64,000 nt of DNA, from NCBI GenBank assembly GCA_963847945.1, contig CAWKBX010000020.1:434001-498000 (forward strand). Reading direction: 5' to 3'. The stretch is from JANMJD01 sp963847945. GTDB taxonomy: Bacteria; Actinomycetota; Acidimicrobiia; Acidimicrobiales; Ilumatobacteraceae. Below the pieces are notes generated by a model, which was not told the DNA's origin, did no database searches, and worked only from the letters and a program-made list of their open reading frames with translations. Shown here piece after piece: positions 18,357 to 27,591 of the stretch. Each line of letters opens with the position of its first letter. Position 1 is the stretch's first letter. Both the position numbers and the translations under genes were made by a program.

Positions 18357-18728
18357 CCGTTGCTCGGCGACCATCGCTCGACGGTATTCGTCCCAGTCGT
18401 CGTGAGGACCGCCGGCGACCCGTTCGTAGTAGGCGACAAGGGCGTCGCTTGTCGGATCGTCGGGAGAGGTGGTCGGCGATGACAGCTCGACAGTTCCATC
18501 GAACGCGAGGTAGCTCCACGACGCCGGATCGGTGAGATGGAGCACCGCCCGAGGGTCACGGCGCAGGTTGCGGGTCTTGGCCCGCGTCTCGGTCAGCGAG
18601 ATCACGAACGCCCCTGCGACTGCGGCGTAGACGATGTCGGATGACTGCGGCCGACCATCGGCTCGGATCGTGATCAACACGCCGTTCCTGCGAGCAGCGG
18701 CCCATTCGATGGCAGTGGTGAGATCCAT
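18309..18728 (-). CDS. PPOX class (F420-dependent) oxidoreductase
   Basis: A 139-residue split-barrel flavoprotein-like domain: NGVLITIRADGRPQSSDIVYAAVAGAFVIS, then RAKTRNLRRDPRAVLHL and YLAFDGTVEL. This matches the pyridoxamine-5'-phosphate-oxidase-like, F420-dependent group common in actinobacteria, which reduces diverse small molecules. Start ATG 18728. The 3' end overlaps the convergent pentapeptide gene. Confidence 0.85.
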   Translation of the reverse strand: MDLTTAIEWAAARRNGVLITIRADGRPQSSDIVYAAVAGAFVISLTETRAKTRNLRRDPRAVLHLTDPASWSYLAFDGTVELSSPTTSPDDPTSDALVAYYERVAGGPHDDWDEYRRAMVAEQRLLATFTPTSVVGQLR

Positions 18729-18786
18729 GCGCCCAGCCAATCACATCGCGCCTGGCACCGAGCGCGGCAGCTAGCGTCGGGCCCAT

Positions 18787-19293
18787 ATGGCGTATTGGCT
18801 GATGAAGTCCGAACCCGATGTGTTTGGCTACGACGACCTCGTGACCAACAAGCGTGAGGGGTGGGACGGTATCCGCAACTACCAGGCGCGCAACTTCCTG
18901 CGGGCGATGGCGGTTGGCGATCAGGCGATCTTCTACCACTCGAACGCAACACCGCCAGGCGTCGCCGGGATCTGCAAGATCGTCAAGGGGGCCGAGCCCG
19001 ACCCGAAGCAGTTCGACCCGACGTCGAAGTACTACGACCCGGCGTCGAAACCGTCCGATCCCCGCTGGGATTGGGTGACGGTCGCCCCGGTCAAAGCGCT
19101 GGCCTTCGTGTCGCTCGACGAGCTCCGCGGCATGCCCGAGCTCGTGGAATGCCGCCTGCTGGCCCGCGGCAACCGCCTGTCGGTGATCCCACTGACCGAC
19201 GACGAGTTCGCCGCGATCGTCGCCTACTCCAAGGCCAAGGGCTCCAAGACCAAGGGCTCCACAGACAAGGACAAAGCCCTCAAGAGGGGCTGA
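18787..19293 (+). CDS. EVE domain protein
   Basis: A 168-residue protein that starts AYWLMKSEPDVFGYDDL and continues WDGIRNYQARNFLRAMAVGD and FYHSNATPPGVAGICKIV, the PUA-like EVE fold. Such domains recognise modified bases in nucleic acids (for example methylated cytosine or modified tRNA). The C-terminus is a Lys/Ser-rich tail (KAKGSKTKGSTDKDKALKRG) that could help bind nucleic acid. It stands alone, divergent from the PPOX gene with 58 bases between starts. Confidence 0.85.
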   Translation: MAYWLMKSEPDVFGYDDLVTNKREGWDGIRNYQARNFLRAMAVGDQAIFYHSNATPPGVAGICKIVKGAEPDPKQFDPTSKYYDPASKPSDPRWDWVTVAPVKALAFVSLDELRGMPELVECRLLARGNRLSVIPLTDDEFAAIVAYSKAKGSKTKGSTDKDKALKRG

Positions 19294-19411
19294 CCGCACG
19301 ACTCACAACCCAGGACTGCGCCGCCAGATACCAATGTGGAGCGCCACCGCGCTCGAGAGCGCGACGGCGCTCCCCGAAAGCGCTCCCGGCGGCGCAGGCG
19401 ATTCAGGCGAC

Positions 19412-20455
19412 TCAGACGCCCAACGCCTGGTCGATGCGGCGCAGGGCCTCGTCGACGTCGTCATTGGTGGTCTGGAAACTGGTCACCAGGCGAATGACGC
19501 CCGGGCCCATCTCGTAGAAGCACAGCGCTGCGTCCGCCATCCGCGCAGACACCTCGGGGGCCACCCTGGCAAAGAGCATGTTGACCTGGGGTTCGACGAG
19601 AAACTCGATGCCGAGCCCGCGCAGGCCTGCGGCCAACCGTTGCATGGTCGCGTTGGCATTTCCGGCCAGGCGCAACCACAGACCATCGGTGAGGTACGTC
19701 TCGATCTGCGCCGATTGGAACCGCATCTTCGAGGCCACATGCCCGGCGCGCTTGACCCGGTAGACCAGCTCCTCCGACGCCGCCGAGTTGAAGCTGACGA
19801 TCGCATCGGTCGACACCGCGCCGTTCTTGATGGCCCCGAGCGACATCACGTCGACCCCGGCCCGCCAGGTCAGATCGGCCGGTGAACAGCCGAGGGCAGC
19901 GATGGCATTGGCGACCCGTGCGCCGTCAAGGTGCACACGAAGACCCCGCTCATGAGCGATGCCCGCCAACTCGCTGACCTCGGCGACGGAATAGATCGAC
20001 CCGAAGTCGGTCGGCGACGTGAGCGAGAGCACCGACGGCTGCGAATGGTGCGGGTCACCCCAGCGGGTCTCGGCATACGCCTGACGCAAGGCCGGCGGGC
20101 TGACCTTGTAGTCGTCGCCACCGATGCCGTGCAAGGCCGCTCCCCCGCCGAACATCGACGTTGCGGCGCACTCCGAACGCAGGATGTGCGAGGTGTCGTG
20201 GCACAGCACCGAACCCCACGGCGGGCAGATCGCCGAGAGCCCGATGGCGTTCGCCGCCGTCCCCGAGACGACCGGAAAAACCTGCACCCCCGGAAACTCG
20301 AACACCTCAGCGGCCCGCTCATGGACCCGAGTCGTCCAATCGTCGCCGCCATAGGCCAACGTCGAGCCGACATTGGCGGCCACGATCGCCTCAATCAGCT
20401 CGGGAGCCGCACCCGCCGAGTTGTCGCTACGGAATTCGATCGGTCGAAGGGTCAT
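19412..20455 (-). CDS. Low-specificity threonine aldolase family
   Basis: PLP-dependent beta-eliminating lyase of 347 residues that would cleave threonine or allo-threonine to glycine and acetaldehyde. It begins TLRPIEFRSDNSAGAAPELIEAI and has GTAANAIGLSA, HILRSEC and RVHLDGARVANA (PLP-pyridine Asp). The Schiff-base Lys is in SLGAIKNGAVSTDA. Start ATG 20455; the open frame to 20524 adds a non-conserved stub. Single gene, convergent with the EVE gene across about 120 bases of plus-strand-poor sequence. Confidence 0.85.
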   Translation of the reverse strand: MTLRPIEFRSDNSAGAAPELIEAIVAANVGSTLAYGGDDWTTRVHERAAEVFEFPGVQVFPVVSGTAANAIGLSAICPPWGSVLCHDTSHILRSECAATSMFGGGAALHGIGGDDYKVSPPALRQAYAETRWGDPHHSQPSVLSLTSPTDFGSIYSVAEVSELAGIAHERGLRVHLDGARVANAIAALGCSPADLTWRAGVDVMSLGAIKNGAVSTDAIVSFNSAASEELVYRVKRAGHVASKMRFQSAQIETYLTDGLWLRLAGNANATMQRLAAGLRGLGIEFLVEPQVNMLFARVAPEVSARMADAALCFYEMGPGVIRLVTSFQTTNDDVDEALRRIDQALGV

Positions 20456-20562
20456 GGCGGGATCAGAGGTCTGGCTCACCCCCGAGTGTTTAGCCGCCGA
20501 GTTGCTCGGCCGGCGCAGCAACACCAGCGTGCAGCGAACTCAATCTGGATCGACTGGCCGAA

Positions 20563-21090
20563 TCAGGTGCCGCTGGTGTGGGTACGCAGGGAGTCGCCGG
20601 TGCCGTCCCAGGCATCGTGCGCCGCCTTCCAACGAGCGAAGGTCGCCACAATTCGATCGGTGTGCGAATGCAGTTCGGTGAAACACCCGATGGCCGAGCG
20701 GGTATCGAAGTAGCAGGCGGTGATGTCGTTGGCGGCGAGCTCGCAGGCGAGCTCGAAGCCCTCGTCGAGCAGCCGTTGTCGGGCACCGGAGTAGTCGGGC
20801 ACGAGGTGGGCGACGTGGTGGTGACCGAACGAACCGGCCGCGAACATGTCTCGGTAGATCGAAGGTTGGTCGTCGTGTTGTTCGATCAATTGGATCTGGC
20901 AATCCCCGGCGTAACCGAAGGCATATGACACATCGGCCTCGGTGGTGGTACCGCGGTACTCGAACGAGTCGGCGAGATGATGAGCCGACGCGAAGAACGG
21001 ACCGGCCCCGGTGGTTCGGGCCCATTCGGTCGCCGCCGTAGCCAGGTCATCGACGAAGTAGGCATATTGAAAGATCCCCGGAGTTCGCAT
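20563..21090 (-). CDS. VOC superfamily protein
   Basis: A 175-residue glyoxalase-fold protein: GIFQYAYFVDDLATAATEW for the first module, then FGHHHVAHLVPDYSGARQRLLDEGFELACEL and CYFDTRSAIGCFTELH for the second with its metal-binding His and Glu. The starting Met is taken at 21090. Family members include dioxygenases and methylmalonyl-CoA epimerase-like enzymes. It is divergent from the CaiB gene with 37 bases between the two starts, so both could share a promoter region. Confidence 0.75.
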   Translation of the reverse strand: MRTPGIFQYAYFVDDLATAATEWARTTGAGPFFASAHHLADSFEYRGTTTEADVSYAFGYAGDCQIQLIEQHDDQPSIYRDMFAAGSFGHHHVAHLVPDYSGARQRLLDEGFELACELAANDITACYFDTRSAIGCFTELHSHTDRIVATFARWKAAHDAWDGTGDSLRTHTSGT

Positions 21091-21127
21091 CGGCAGAGTC
21101 TGGCGTATTGGCACATAGTGTCGGCGT

Positions 21128-22402
21128 ATGACGACCACCGAGCCGGGCGCCAGCAAGCCGGCGCCGACCGATCACACCGCTACTGAACCGACCACCACCG
21201 AACCGATCCTGCGGGGTGTCCGGGTGGTCGACATGACCCACTATCTGGCCGGACCGACGGTCACCCGGATGATGGCCGAACTGGGTGCCGACATCGTCAA
21301 GATCGAACAGCCACCGTATGGTGATGCCAGCCGGACGCTGGGGGTGATTCGACACGGGCGCTCGGGCTACTTCGTTTCGCAGAATCGCGGGAAGCGCAGC
21401 CTGTGCCTCGACATCACCAGTCCGCAGGGCCGCTGCGTGCTCGACGAATTGATCGCCCGCGCCGACGTCGTGGTCGAGAACTACGGGCCCGGGGTACTCG
21501 AGAAACGTGGTCTGGGCTGGGCCGATCTCCATGCCCGCCACCCGCGACTGATCATGGCGTCGATTTCGGGTTTCGGCCGCCAAGGGGCGTTCAGCCACAA
21601 GGCGTCGTTCGACTCGATCGCTCAAGCCTTCAGCGGGATTATGGCGTTGACCGGCCCGGCCGATGGCCCACCGATGCCGGTCGGCGCGCCGATCGGCGAC
21701 GTCTCGGCCGGCGTCCACGCCGTCGCCGGAATCGGCATGGCGTTGTTCCACCGCGAGCGCACCGGTCGGGGCCAGCACATCGATATCTCGATGGTCGACG
21801 CGCTCGCCCACTCCCACGACATGGCAATCCAGGGGCCACCGCTGACAGGCGGCCGCTGGACCCCGAAGCGAAGCGGTCAGCGATCGGCCCTCAACGCACC
21901 GATGGGCGTCTATCGCGGTGTCAGCGGGTGGATCGTGCTCCACGTCATGCAGGGCCAATGGGGAGGATTCTGCCGGGCCGTCAACCATCCCGAGTGGGAG
22001 CACGACGAGCGGTTCAGCGGGCTGCGCGAACGCAACCGCCATTGCGATGAGCTGAACACCCTGATCGAGGAGTGGATGGCCACCCAACCCGATGACGAGG
22101 GCATCGTCGCCCGACTCGACGCCCACCGGGTGCCGTGCGCGCTGGTGCTCGAACCGCACAACATCCCCGATCATCCGTATTTCGTCGATCGCGGTGCAGT
22201 CCGACGAGTGTCCGACCGGATTCTCGGCGAGGTCGTGGTCCCCGGCAACCCTCTGCGGTTCTCCGAGCAGCCCGACCACCTCGAACTCGTCGCGCCCTTC
22301 CTCGGAGAACACAACACCGAGGTCCTCGCCGAACTCGGTTACGACCAGGCCGCGATCGACTGCATGATCGCCGAGGGGATCGTGCACCGGGCCGATACGT
22401 AG
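21128..22402 (+). CDS. CaiB/BaiF CoA-transferase
   Basis: Class III CoA-transferase of 424 residues. After a 27-residue Thr/Pro-rich leader comes the Rossmann half (LRGVRVVDMTHYLAGPTVTRMMAELGADIVKIEQP), then QNRGKRSLCLDI and VVVENYGPGVLEKRGLG. The catalytic Asp is in GQHIDISMVDALAHSHD at about residue 224. The enzyme moves CoA between carboxylic acids as part of fatty- or aromatic-acid breakdown; the acyl group is not evident. Start ATG 21128. Confidence 0.9.
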   Translation: MTTTEPGASKPAPTDHTATEPTTTEPILRGVRVVDMTHYLAGPTVTRMMAELGADIVKIEQPPYGDASRTLGVIRHGRSGYFVSQNRGKRSLCLDITSPQGRCVLDELIARADVVVENYGPGVLEKRGLGWADLHARHPRLIMASISGFGRQGAFSHKASFDSIAQAFSGIMALTGPADGPPMPVGAPIGDVSAGVHAVAGIGMALFHRERTGRGQHIDISMVDALAHSHDMAIQGPPLTGGRWTPKRSGQRSALNAPMGVYRGVSGWIVLHVMQGQWGGFCRAVNHPEWEHDERFSGLRERNRHCDELNTLIEEWMATQPDDEGIVARLDAHRVPCALVLEPHNIPDHPYFVDRGAVRRVSDRILGEVVVPGNPLRFSEQPDHLELVAPFLGEHNTEVLAELGYDQAAIDCMIAEGIVHRADT

Positions 22403-22437
22403 GCACGAACCACTTGGTCATCTGGCAGGCTGCCTGC

Positions 22438-23826
22438 GTGACTACGGAGCACTACGACCTGATCATCATCGGTGCAGGTTCGGGCAACTCGATCATCGGA
22501 CCCGAGATGGACGACTGGCGGATCGCGATGGTCGAGCGTTCGACGTTCGGCGGCACCTGTCTCAATCGCGGCTGCATCCCGTCGAAGATGTTGATCTACG
22601 CCGCCGACGTCGCCGAATCGGCCGCCGGTGCCGCGCCGTACGGCGTGGATGCCAGCTTCAACGGGGCCGACTGGCCGGCGATCGTGCAGCGCGTGTTCGG
22701 CCGCATCGACCCGATTGCCGAGGGCGGGCGGCAGTATCGCCACAGCCTGGCCAACGTCGATGTCTACGAGCACGACGCGTTCTTCGTCGCCGAACGCAGC
22801 CTGCAGGTCGGCGACACGACGATCACCGGCGACCGGGTGGTCATCGCCGCCGGGGCTCGCTCGTTCATTCCCGACGTCCCCGGCCTCGACACCGTGCCGT
22901 TTCACACCAGCGACACCATCTTGCGTATCGATCGCCAGCCGAAGCATCTGGTGATCCTCGGCGGTGGGTTCATCGCCACCGAGATCGGCCACGTCTTTCG
23001 TTCACTGGGCTCGAAGGTGACGATCATCAATCGCAGCCATCGGCTACTCACCGCCGAGGACCGCGATATCTCGGCCCGCTTCACCGAGATTGCCCACGAG
23101 CGGTTCGACCTCCACCTCGGTGCTCGAATCGAGCGTGTCGATGCCACGCCCGAGGGCGTGGCGGTCGAACTGCGCTGCGGCGACGAAACCCATCGGATCG
23201 AGGGTGACGTACTGCTCGTCGCCGCCGGACGTATCGCCAACGGCGACGAGCTCCGGGTCGCCGTCGGCGGGGTTGAACTCGACCGCCACGGCAACGTCCG
23301 GGTTGACGAGTTCGGCCGCACCACCAGCGACAACGTGTGGGCGCTCGGCGACATCAACGGCCGCCACCAGCTCAAACACATGGCCAACGGCGAAGCGAAG
23401 GTCGTGCGCCACAACCTGCTGCACCCCGACGACCTGCGTCGATTCGACGACAGGGCCGCGCCCCACGCCGTGTTCACCAGCCCGCAGATCGGCGCCGTCG
23501 GGCTCACCGAAGCCCAGGCCCGCGCGGCCCATTCCGACTTCGCCGTGATCACTCAGCCCTACGGGGCCGCTGCTTACGGCTGGGCCTTGGAAGACACCCA
23601 GGGCTTCGCCAAGCTGATCGCCGACCGCTCCACCCGGCAGCTCATCGGTGCCCACATCATCGGCTACCAGGCCTCAATGCTTGTCCAACTGCTCGTCCAG
23701 GGCATGCACCTCGGTTCGACGATCGACGAGATGGCGACCGGCCAGGTGTGGATTCACCCGGCGCTCAGCGAGGTCGTCGAACAAGCCCTGCTCGCCCTGA
23801 TCGAGGCGGTTGACACCCCGGCGTAG
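22438..23826 (+). CDS. mtr: Mycothione reductase
   Basis: FAD-dependent pyridine nucleotide-disulfide oxidoreductase of 462 residues. The FAD motif GAGSGNSII is a hallmark of mycothione reductases; the redox-active pair is GTCLNRGC (Cys41, Cys46). The NADPH motif is GGGFIATEIG and the C-terminal interface HPALSEVVEQALL carries the catalytic His at about residue 440. It would reduce mycothiol disulfide with NADPH in the cytoplasm, marking a mycothiol-using actinobacterium. Start GTG 22438, 36 bases after the CaiB stop. Confidence 0.9.
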   Translation: MTTEHYDLIIIGAGSGNSIIGPEMDDWRIAMVERSTFGGTCLNRGCIPSKMLIYAADVAESAAGAAPYGVDASFNGADWPAIVQRVFGRIDPIAEGGRQYRHSLANVDVYEHDAFFVAERSLQVGDTTITGDRVVIAAGARSFIPDVPGLDTVPFHTSDTILRIDRQPKHLVILGGGFIATEIGHVFRSLGSKVTIINRSHRLLTAEDRDISARFTEIAHERFDLHLGARIERVDATPEGVAVELRCGDETHRIEGDVLLVAAGRIANGDELRVAVGGVELDRHGNVRVDEFGRTTSDNVWALGDINGRHQLKHMANGEAKVVRHNLLHPDDLRRFDDRAAPHAVFTSPQIGAVGLTEAQARAAHSDFAVITQPYGAAAYGWALEDTQGFAKLIADRSTRQLIGAHIIGYQASMLVQLLVQGMHLGSTIDEMATGQVWIHPALSEVVEQALLALIEAVDTPA

Positions 23827-23835
23827 TGTTCGAGC

Positions 23836-25041
23836 ATGAAGCGGCATGTGAAGCGAGCGGCAGTCGGCGTCTGGATGATCGGATTGCTCGGAGCCTGCGG
23901 CGACCCGAACGTTCCGGCCAACCAAGCCGCCCCGCCGGCAACCGAGGCCGCAGCCGAAGTGGTTCCGACCACCTCGATGCCCGAAGCTGAGGTCACCGAG
24001 GTATCCGACTCAACCCTCGATGTCGGCGTCGAGGACGTGATCGCTACCGACATCGTCACCGACGAACCGGTCGCCACGGTCGGCCCGCTCGGCGGGGTGA
24101 CCATCGACGACCCGTTCCCCGCCCAAGGCGACGCCACGACCGACCCGGCGGTGGCCGACGCAGCCGTCCGCTACGCCTTCCAGCACTGGATTCTGATCGA
24201 TCTCGATCGCGACCTGCGCGCCAAGCTGATCGAGAACGGTGAAGACAACGCCCAGGGACTGCACGACGGCCTGCAAGCCGCTCGGGGCATCGCAGAGCTC
24301 GCCCGGTTCACCGTTGACGAAGTGCGGTTCACCGACGCCGAGCATGCCGATGTCAGCTTCCGCATCCAGTGGGGCGACGGCCCATCGCCGTACTTCCCGA
24401 ACGCGATGTCGGGCGAGGCGCTGTTCCAGAACGGTTCCTGGCGGGTGGGCGGCACGACCCTGTGCATCCTCGCCCTCGGTTCCGGCCAGGCTTGCACGGG
24501 GCTCGACGCCGAGCGACCGGTACCCGCCGCGGCGATCCAGGTGTTCGCCGTGCCGGGCGGCTACGAGTGGCTGGGCGACCCGGAGTTCACCGGCCTCGTG
24601 CCGGTCCCGGGCCGCGGCAGCTGGACCCGGCGGACGACGATGGTCGATGCCAACGGCACGCCGCAGGTTGACGAGCGTGAGCTCTGGGTGACCACCGAGA
24701 TTCTGGTCGGCGCGTCGCAGATGGACGCCGAGAGCATGACATTGGTGTTGGGGTCGGGCCGGTTCGGCGTCCCCGACGGCGAGCCGGAAATGCTCGGCGA
24801 CCGTCCGGTTCGCATCCTCGTTGACGAGATCGGAGCGGTCATGGTCATCGTCCGAGCCGACGACGTCGTCGTACGTCTCTCCGGACAGGGCATGACCGCT
24901 CCACAGTTGCGGGCCATCGCCGGTTCGATCGGCTCGCTGGCCGAGCTCCCCGTCGGGCTGGCCGGCGCCGGCGTGACCGACACCGGCCTGATCGAGGGTG
25001 ACATCACTGCTGCGACGGCCGCCCCCGCCATCTCCGGTTGA
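23836..25041 (+). CDS. Secreted lipoprotein of unknown function
   Basis: A 401-residue protein with a short basic N-terminus, hydrophobic core and lipobox LLGAC, so it is probably lipid-anchored outside the membrane. A Thr/Glu/Val-rich linker of about 70 residues follows, then a globular domain (VADAAVRYAFQHWILIDLDRDLRAKLIENGE, NGSWRVGGTTLCILALGSGQAC). The first globular part resembles the NTF2-like lipoprotein style seen in actinobacteria, but I cannot place it. It begins nine bases after mtr, possibly co-transcribed. Confidence 0.6.
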   Translation: MKRHVKRAAVGVWMIGLLGACGDPNVPANQAAPPATEAAAEVVPTTSMPEAEVTEVSDSTLDVGVEDVIATDIVTDEPVATVGPLGGVTIDDPFPAQGDATTDPAVADAAVRYAFQHWILIDLDRDLRAKLIENGEDNAQGLHDGLQAARGIAELARFTVDEVRFTDAEHADVSFRIQWGDGPSPYFPNAMSGEALFQNGSWRVGGTTLCILALGSGQACTGLDAERPVPAAAIQVFAVPGGYEWLGDPEFTGLVPVPGRGSWTRRTTMVDANGTPQVDERELWVTTEILVGASQMDAESMTLVLGSGRFGVPDGEPEMLGDRPVRILVDEIGAVMVIVRADDVVVRLSGQGMTAPQLRAIAGSIGSLAELPVGLAGAGVTDTGLIEGDITAATAAPAISG

Positions 25042-25127
25042 TGCCCTCGTTGTCGCCGTGACGAGCGTGGCCGGTGGCACAGCCGGTCGGAGCCGTGGGG
25101 ACGAACCAGCGCGTTAACGTCCGAGCT

Positions 25128-25871
25128 ATGGATGATCGTTCGCAGAACGGGTTTCCAACGAGACCCGGCGCCGGGCCCGTGACCGACAAACTCGGCGACC
25201 GCAGCCCGTTCGGGGCCATTGAACTCCTCGACCATGACGGACTTGTAGCCGCTCAACACGAGACGCTGCTCACCCCTCGGCGCCGACACTCGTTGAGCGC
25301 CAAAGCCCTGTTCACCGTCATGGATCTCGTCTACGGCAAGGCTCGAACGCTGACGAAGTTCCGGGTGTTGGAACTCGTCGCCCGCGTGCCGTACCAGGCG
25401 TGGGAGAACGTCGCCTACGTTGCCGTCACCCACACGGCCAGCGAACCCGGCTTCGCCCGGCGCGTGTTCGACAATGTCCGCCTCGCTCGATGGGAGCAGG
25501 ACAACGAGCAATGGCATCTGTTGATCCTCGAGGAGCTCACCGCCGACGATCGACCGCACCACTTCATCCGCGATCGGGTCATTCCCCAAGTTCTGGCGTT
25601 CGCCTACTACCAACTCTCGTGGGCGATGTTCGCGATCAAGCCGCGCTGGAGCTACCGGTTGAACGCCGACTTCGAAGACCACGCCGAGCACGAGTACGCC
25701 TTACTCGTCGACGAACACCCTGAGTGGGAGACGACGCCGTACGAGAGCGCCTTCGCGGCCGACTTCGGCAGCTTCCAGTCACAGGCCGACTTGTTTCGCC
25801 AAATCGGTTACGACGAGCGGCTCCACAAGCTGGAGTCCGAAGCGCGCATCAACTCCCACCGCTTCGCCTGA
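25128..25871 (+). CDS. Alternative-oxidase-like di-iron protein
   Basis: A 247-residue protein with four helices spaced as in the alternative oxidase family. Ligand-like motifs in order: FRVLELVARVPYQAWENV (LET-like), DNEQWHLLILEEL (NERMHL-like), ADFEDHAEHEYALLV (LEEEA-like), and GYDERLHKLESEA (DEAHH-like). Each supplies Glu/His as for a non-haem di-iron centre that oxidises quinol and reduces oxygen to water. The order and spacing fit; overall identity to plant enzymes is weak by eye. It would sit on the inner leaflet of the membrane as an interfacial protein. Single gene; start ATG 25128. Confidence 0.65.
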   Translation: MDDRSQNGFPTRPGAGPVTDKLGDRSPFGAIELLDHDGLVAAQHETLLTPRRRHSLSAKALFTVMDLVYGKARTLTKFRVLELVARVPYQAWENVAYVAVTHTASEPGFARRVFDNVRLARWEQDNEQWHLLILEELTADDRPHHFIRDRVIPQVLAFAYYQLSWAMFAIKPRWSYRLNADFEDHAEHEYALLVDEHPEWETTPYESAFAADFGSFQSQADLFRQIGYDERLHKLESEARINSHRFA

Positions 25872-25920
25872 GCCCGCGAACCGCCAGCCGGGTGGCGCCG
25901 CCGATCCGGCGGCGTCAGAC

Positions 25921-26901
25921 TCAGGCGGTGGCCAGCAGGTCGACGATCAGCACCAGGTCGGTCTTGGCGGGCAACCCGAGCCCTTCGTTCCCGGCGTCAC
26001 CGAAGGCATCGGCGAACGGGATGATGATCTGACGACGGCCGCCGACCTTCATCCCGACCAGGCCTTCGACCAGCCCGGGCAAGGTCTGGGCGGCGTCCAC
26101 CGGGATGGTCTGACTCTGGCCCGACTCCCACGTGGAGTTGATCGACTTGCCGGTGTCACCGCGGTAGGCGACCAGGTGCAACACGGCGTTGTCACCCTCG
26201 GCAAGCGCTGCCCCGTCGCCGACTTTGAGATCATCGATCGCCACCTTGGTGGTACCCACCGCCGGCTTGACGTCGCCCTGGGGCGCGTCGGCCGGATCGA
26301 CGCCAGGGACGACGGTGACGACATCGATGACAAAGGTCAGGGCGTCGCCGGCCTTGATGATGCTGCCCTGGTCCTGATCGCCGTAGGCCAGGTCGGACGG
26401 GATATCGAGTTGACGCTGCCCACCGGCCTGTGCCCCGACCAGGCCGTCATCCCAACCCTGGATGACGCCGCCCTGCCCGAGTACCACGGGGAACGGCTGA
26501 CCCCGGTCATAGCTGTTGTCGAACTCGGTGCCGTCGGCGGAACGAACTCCGACGTAATGGACGATCACCGTGTCGCCGGCCTTGGCCGGATCACCCGAAC
26601 CGGGCTTGAGGTCGGTGATCACCAACTCCGTGGGGAGCGCAGCGGGGATCTTGACGACCGGCTTTGGCAACGCGCCGGCTGCGGTCTCGGGCGGGGCGGC
26701 GTCAGCGACGGTATCGCCGGTGGTCTCGGTGGTCGGGTCGGAGTTCTCGGCCGCATCCGTCGCCGCAGAGGCGGCCGGCGTAGTGGCCACGGCAGTGGTT
26801 GAGGGGCCGGCGGCATCGGTGTCCGATGAGGAGCCGCAGGCGCCGGCCAAGACGACAACGGCCGAGAGCGCGGCAAGGCGAGCGAGGCTGGAGGGAGACA
26901 T
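25921..26901 (-). CDS. Double-FKBP lipoprotein (peptidyl-prolyl isomerase)
   Basis: A 326-residue exported protein with lipobox LAGAC at residues 18-22 and a Thr/Ala-rich linker. Two FKBP-type domains follow: the first contains IVHYVGVRSADGTEFDNSYDRGQPF and VIQGWDDGLVGAQAGGQRQL, the second DGAALAEGDNAVLHLVAYRGDTGKS and LPGLVEGLVGMKVGGRRQIIIP. Such proteins fold secreted proteins by prolyl isomerisation. The second domain has diverged at the active-site rim. Start ATG 26901; single gene. Confidence 0.85.
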   Translation of the reverse strand: MSPSSLARLAALSAVVVLAGACGSSSDTDAAGPSTTAVATTPAASAATDAAENSDPTTETTGDTVADAAPPETAAGALPKPVVKIPAALPTELVITDLKPGSGDPAKAGDTVIVHYVGVRSADGTEFDNSYDRGQPFPVVLGQGGVIQGWDDGLVGAQAGGQRQLDIPSDLAYGDQDQGSIIKAGDALTFVIDVVTVVPGVDPADAPQGDVKPAVGTTKVAIDDLKVGDGAALAEGDNAVLHLVAYRGDTGKSINSTWESGQSQTIPVDAAQTLPGLVEGLVGMKVGGRRQIIIPFADAFGDAGNEGLGLPAKTDLVLIVDLLATA

Positions 26902-27007
26902 GGGCGACGACGGTAGCGGCCCTCACCGCTGTGGCGACGTCACTCGGCGGTCAATCCTGCTCTGCTCGCGGTGAGTCCAGACGAATCCGGCGACGCTCGC
27001 CCCCGGC

Positions 27008-27520
27008 TCACCGACTTGGCGGCGTCAGATCTTCAGCGGTGATCATGTCGTGGATCGTCGGCCAGGCGGCGGCGAAGCCGGCATGCAACGGGCGTCGCCC
27101 CACTTCGGCGAGCCTGACCCATTCGACGGCGTCGGTCTCGAAGTTCATCGAGTCGCCGAACGAGACCGCCACCTCGGCGACGATCGTCGTATACGACCAA
27201 TCGGATGCCGGGGAGAAGACGCACTCACCGAGAACTCGGTGCTCAGGGACCATGCCGATCTCTTCCGCGGCCTCTCGCATTGCACCGGCATACGGGGTCT
27301 CACCCTCGTCGAGGGCCCCTCCGGCGCATGACCAGGTGCCCCCCTCATGGGACCACGCCGATCGTTTCTGCAGCATCACCCTCGCGTCGCCATCGGCGCC
27401 GGTCACGAAAACGACGCCGGCGGCGCCGAAGATCCCCCAGCGAACATGGCCGTCGCTGCAGCGCATGAAACCATCACCGCTGCGCCGCCGTTGGTCAGTC
27501 ATCACGCCATACTGCCGCAT
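27008..27520 (-). CDS. NUDIX hydrolase
   Basis: A 170-residue protein with a complete Nudix box GGALDEGETPYAGAMREAAEEIGM, which binds Mg and cleaves nucleoside diphosphate-X bonds. GIFGAAGVVFVTGADGDARVMLQKRS precedes it. Start ATG 27520 has a GGAAG site 8 bases upstream; ATG 27502 is an alternative. The substrate class (oxidised nucleotide, ADP-ribose or other) cannot be read from the sequence. Divergent from the MFS gene. Confidence 0.85.
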   Translation of the reverse strand: MRQYGVMTDQRRRSGDGFMRCSDGHVRWGIFGAAGVVFVTGADGDARVMLQKRSAWSHEGGTWSCAGGALDEGETPYAGAMREAAEEIGMVPEHRVLGECVFSPASDWSYTTIVAEVAVSFGDSMNFETDAVEWVRLAEVGRRPLHAGFAAAWPTIHDMITAEDLTPPSR

Positions 27521-27591
27521 CGCAGTGACTTCCGACTCAACCCTCCGAATCGCCGGGTCGCTCGCACCGGCGAGTTGATACAACTTGTTCG

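Noticed and set aside
21047..22387. A 446-residue minus-strand frame
   Set aside because: Antisense to the conserved CaiB gene, no recognised motif.
23836..25041. Possible MTB12-like or NTF2-like family for the lipoprotein
   Set aside because: The similarity is only in style (lipobox, linker, Cys in the globular part); no motif supports it.
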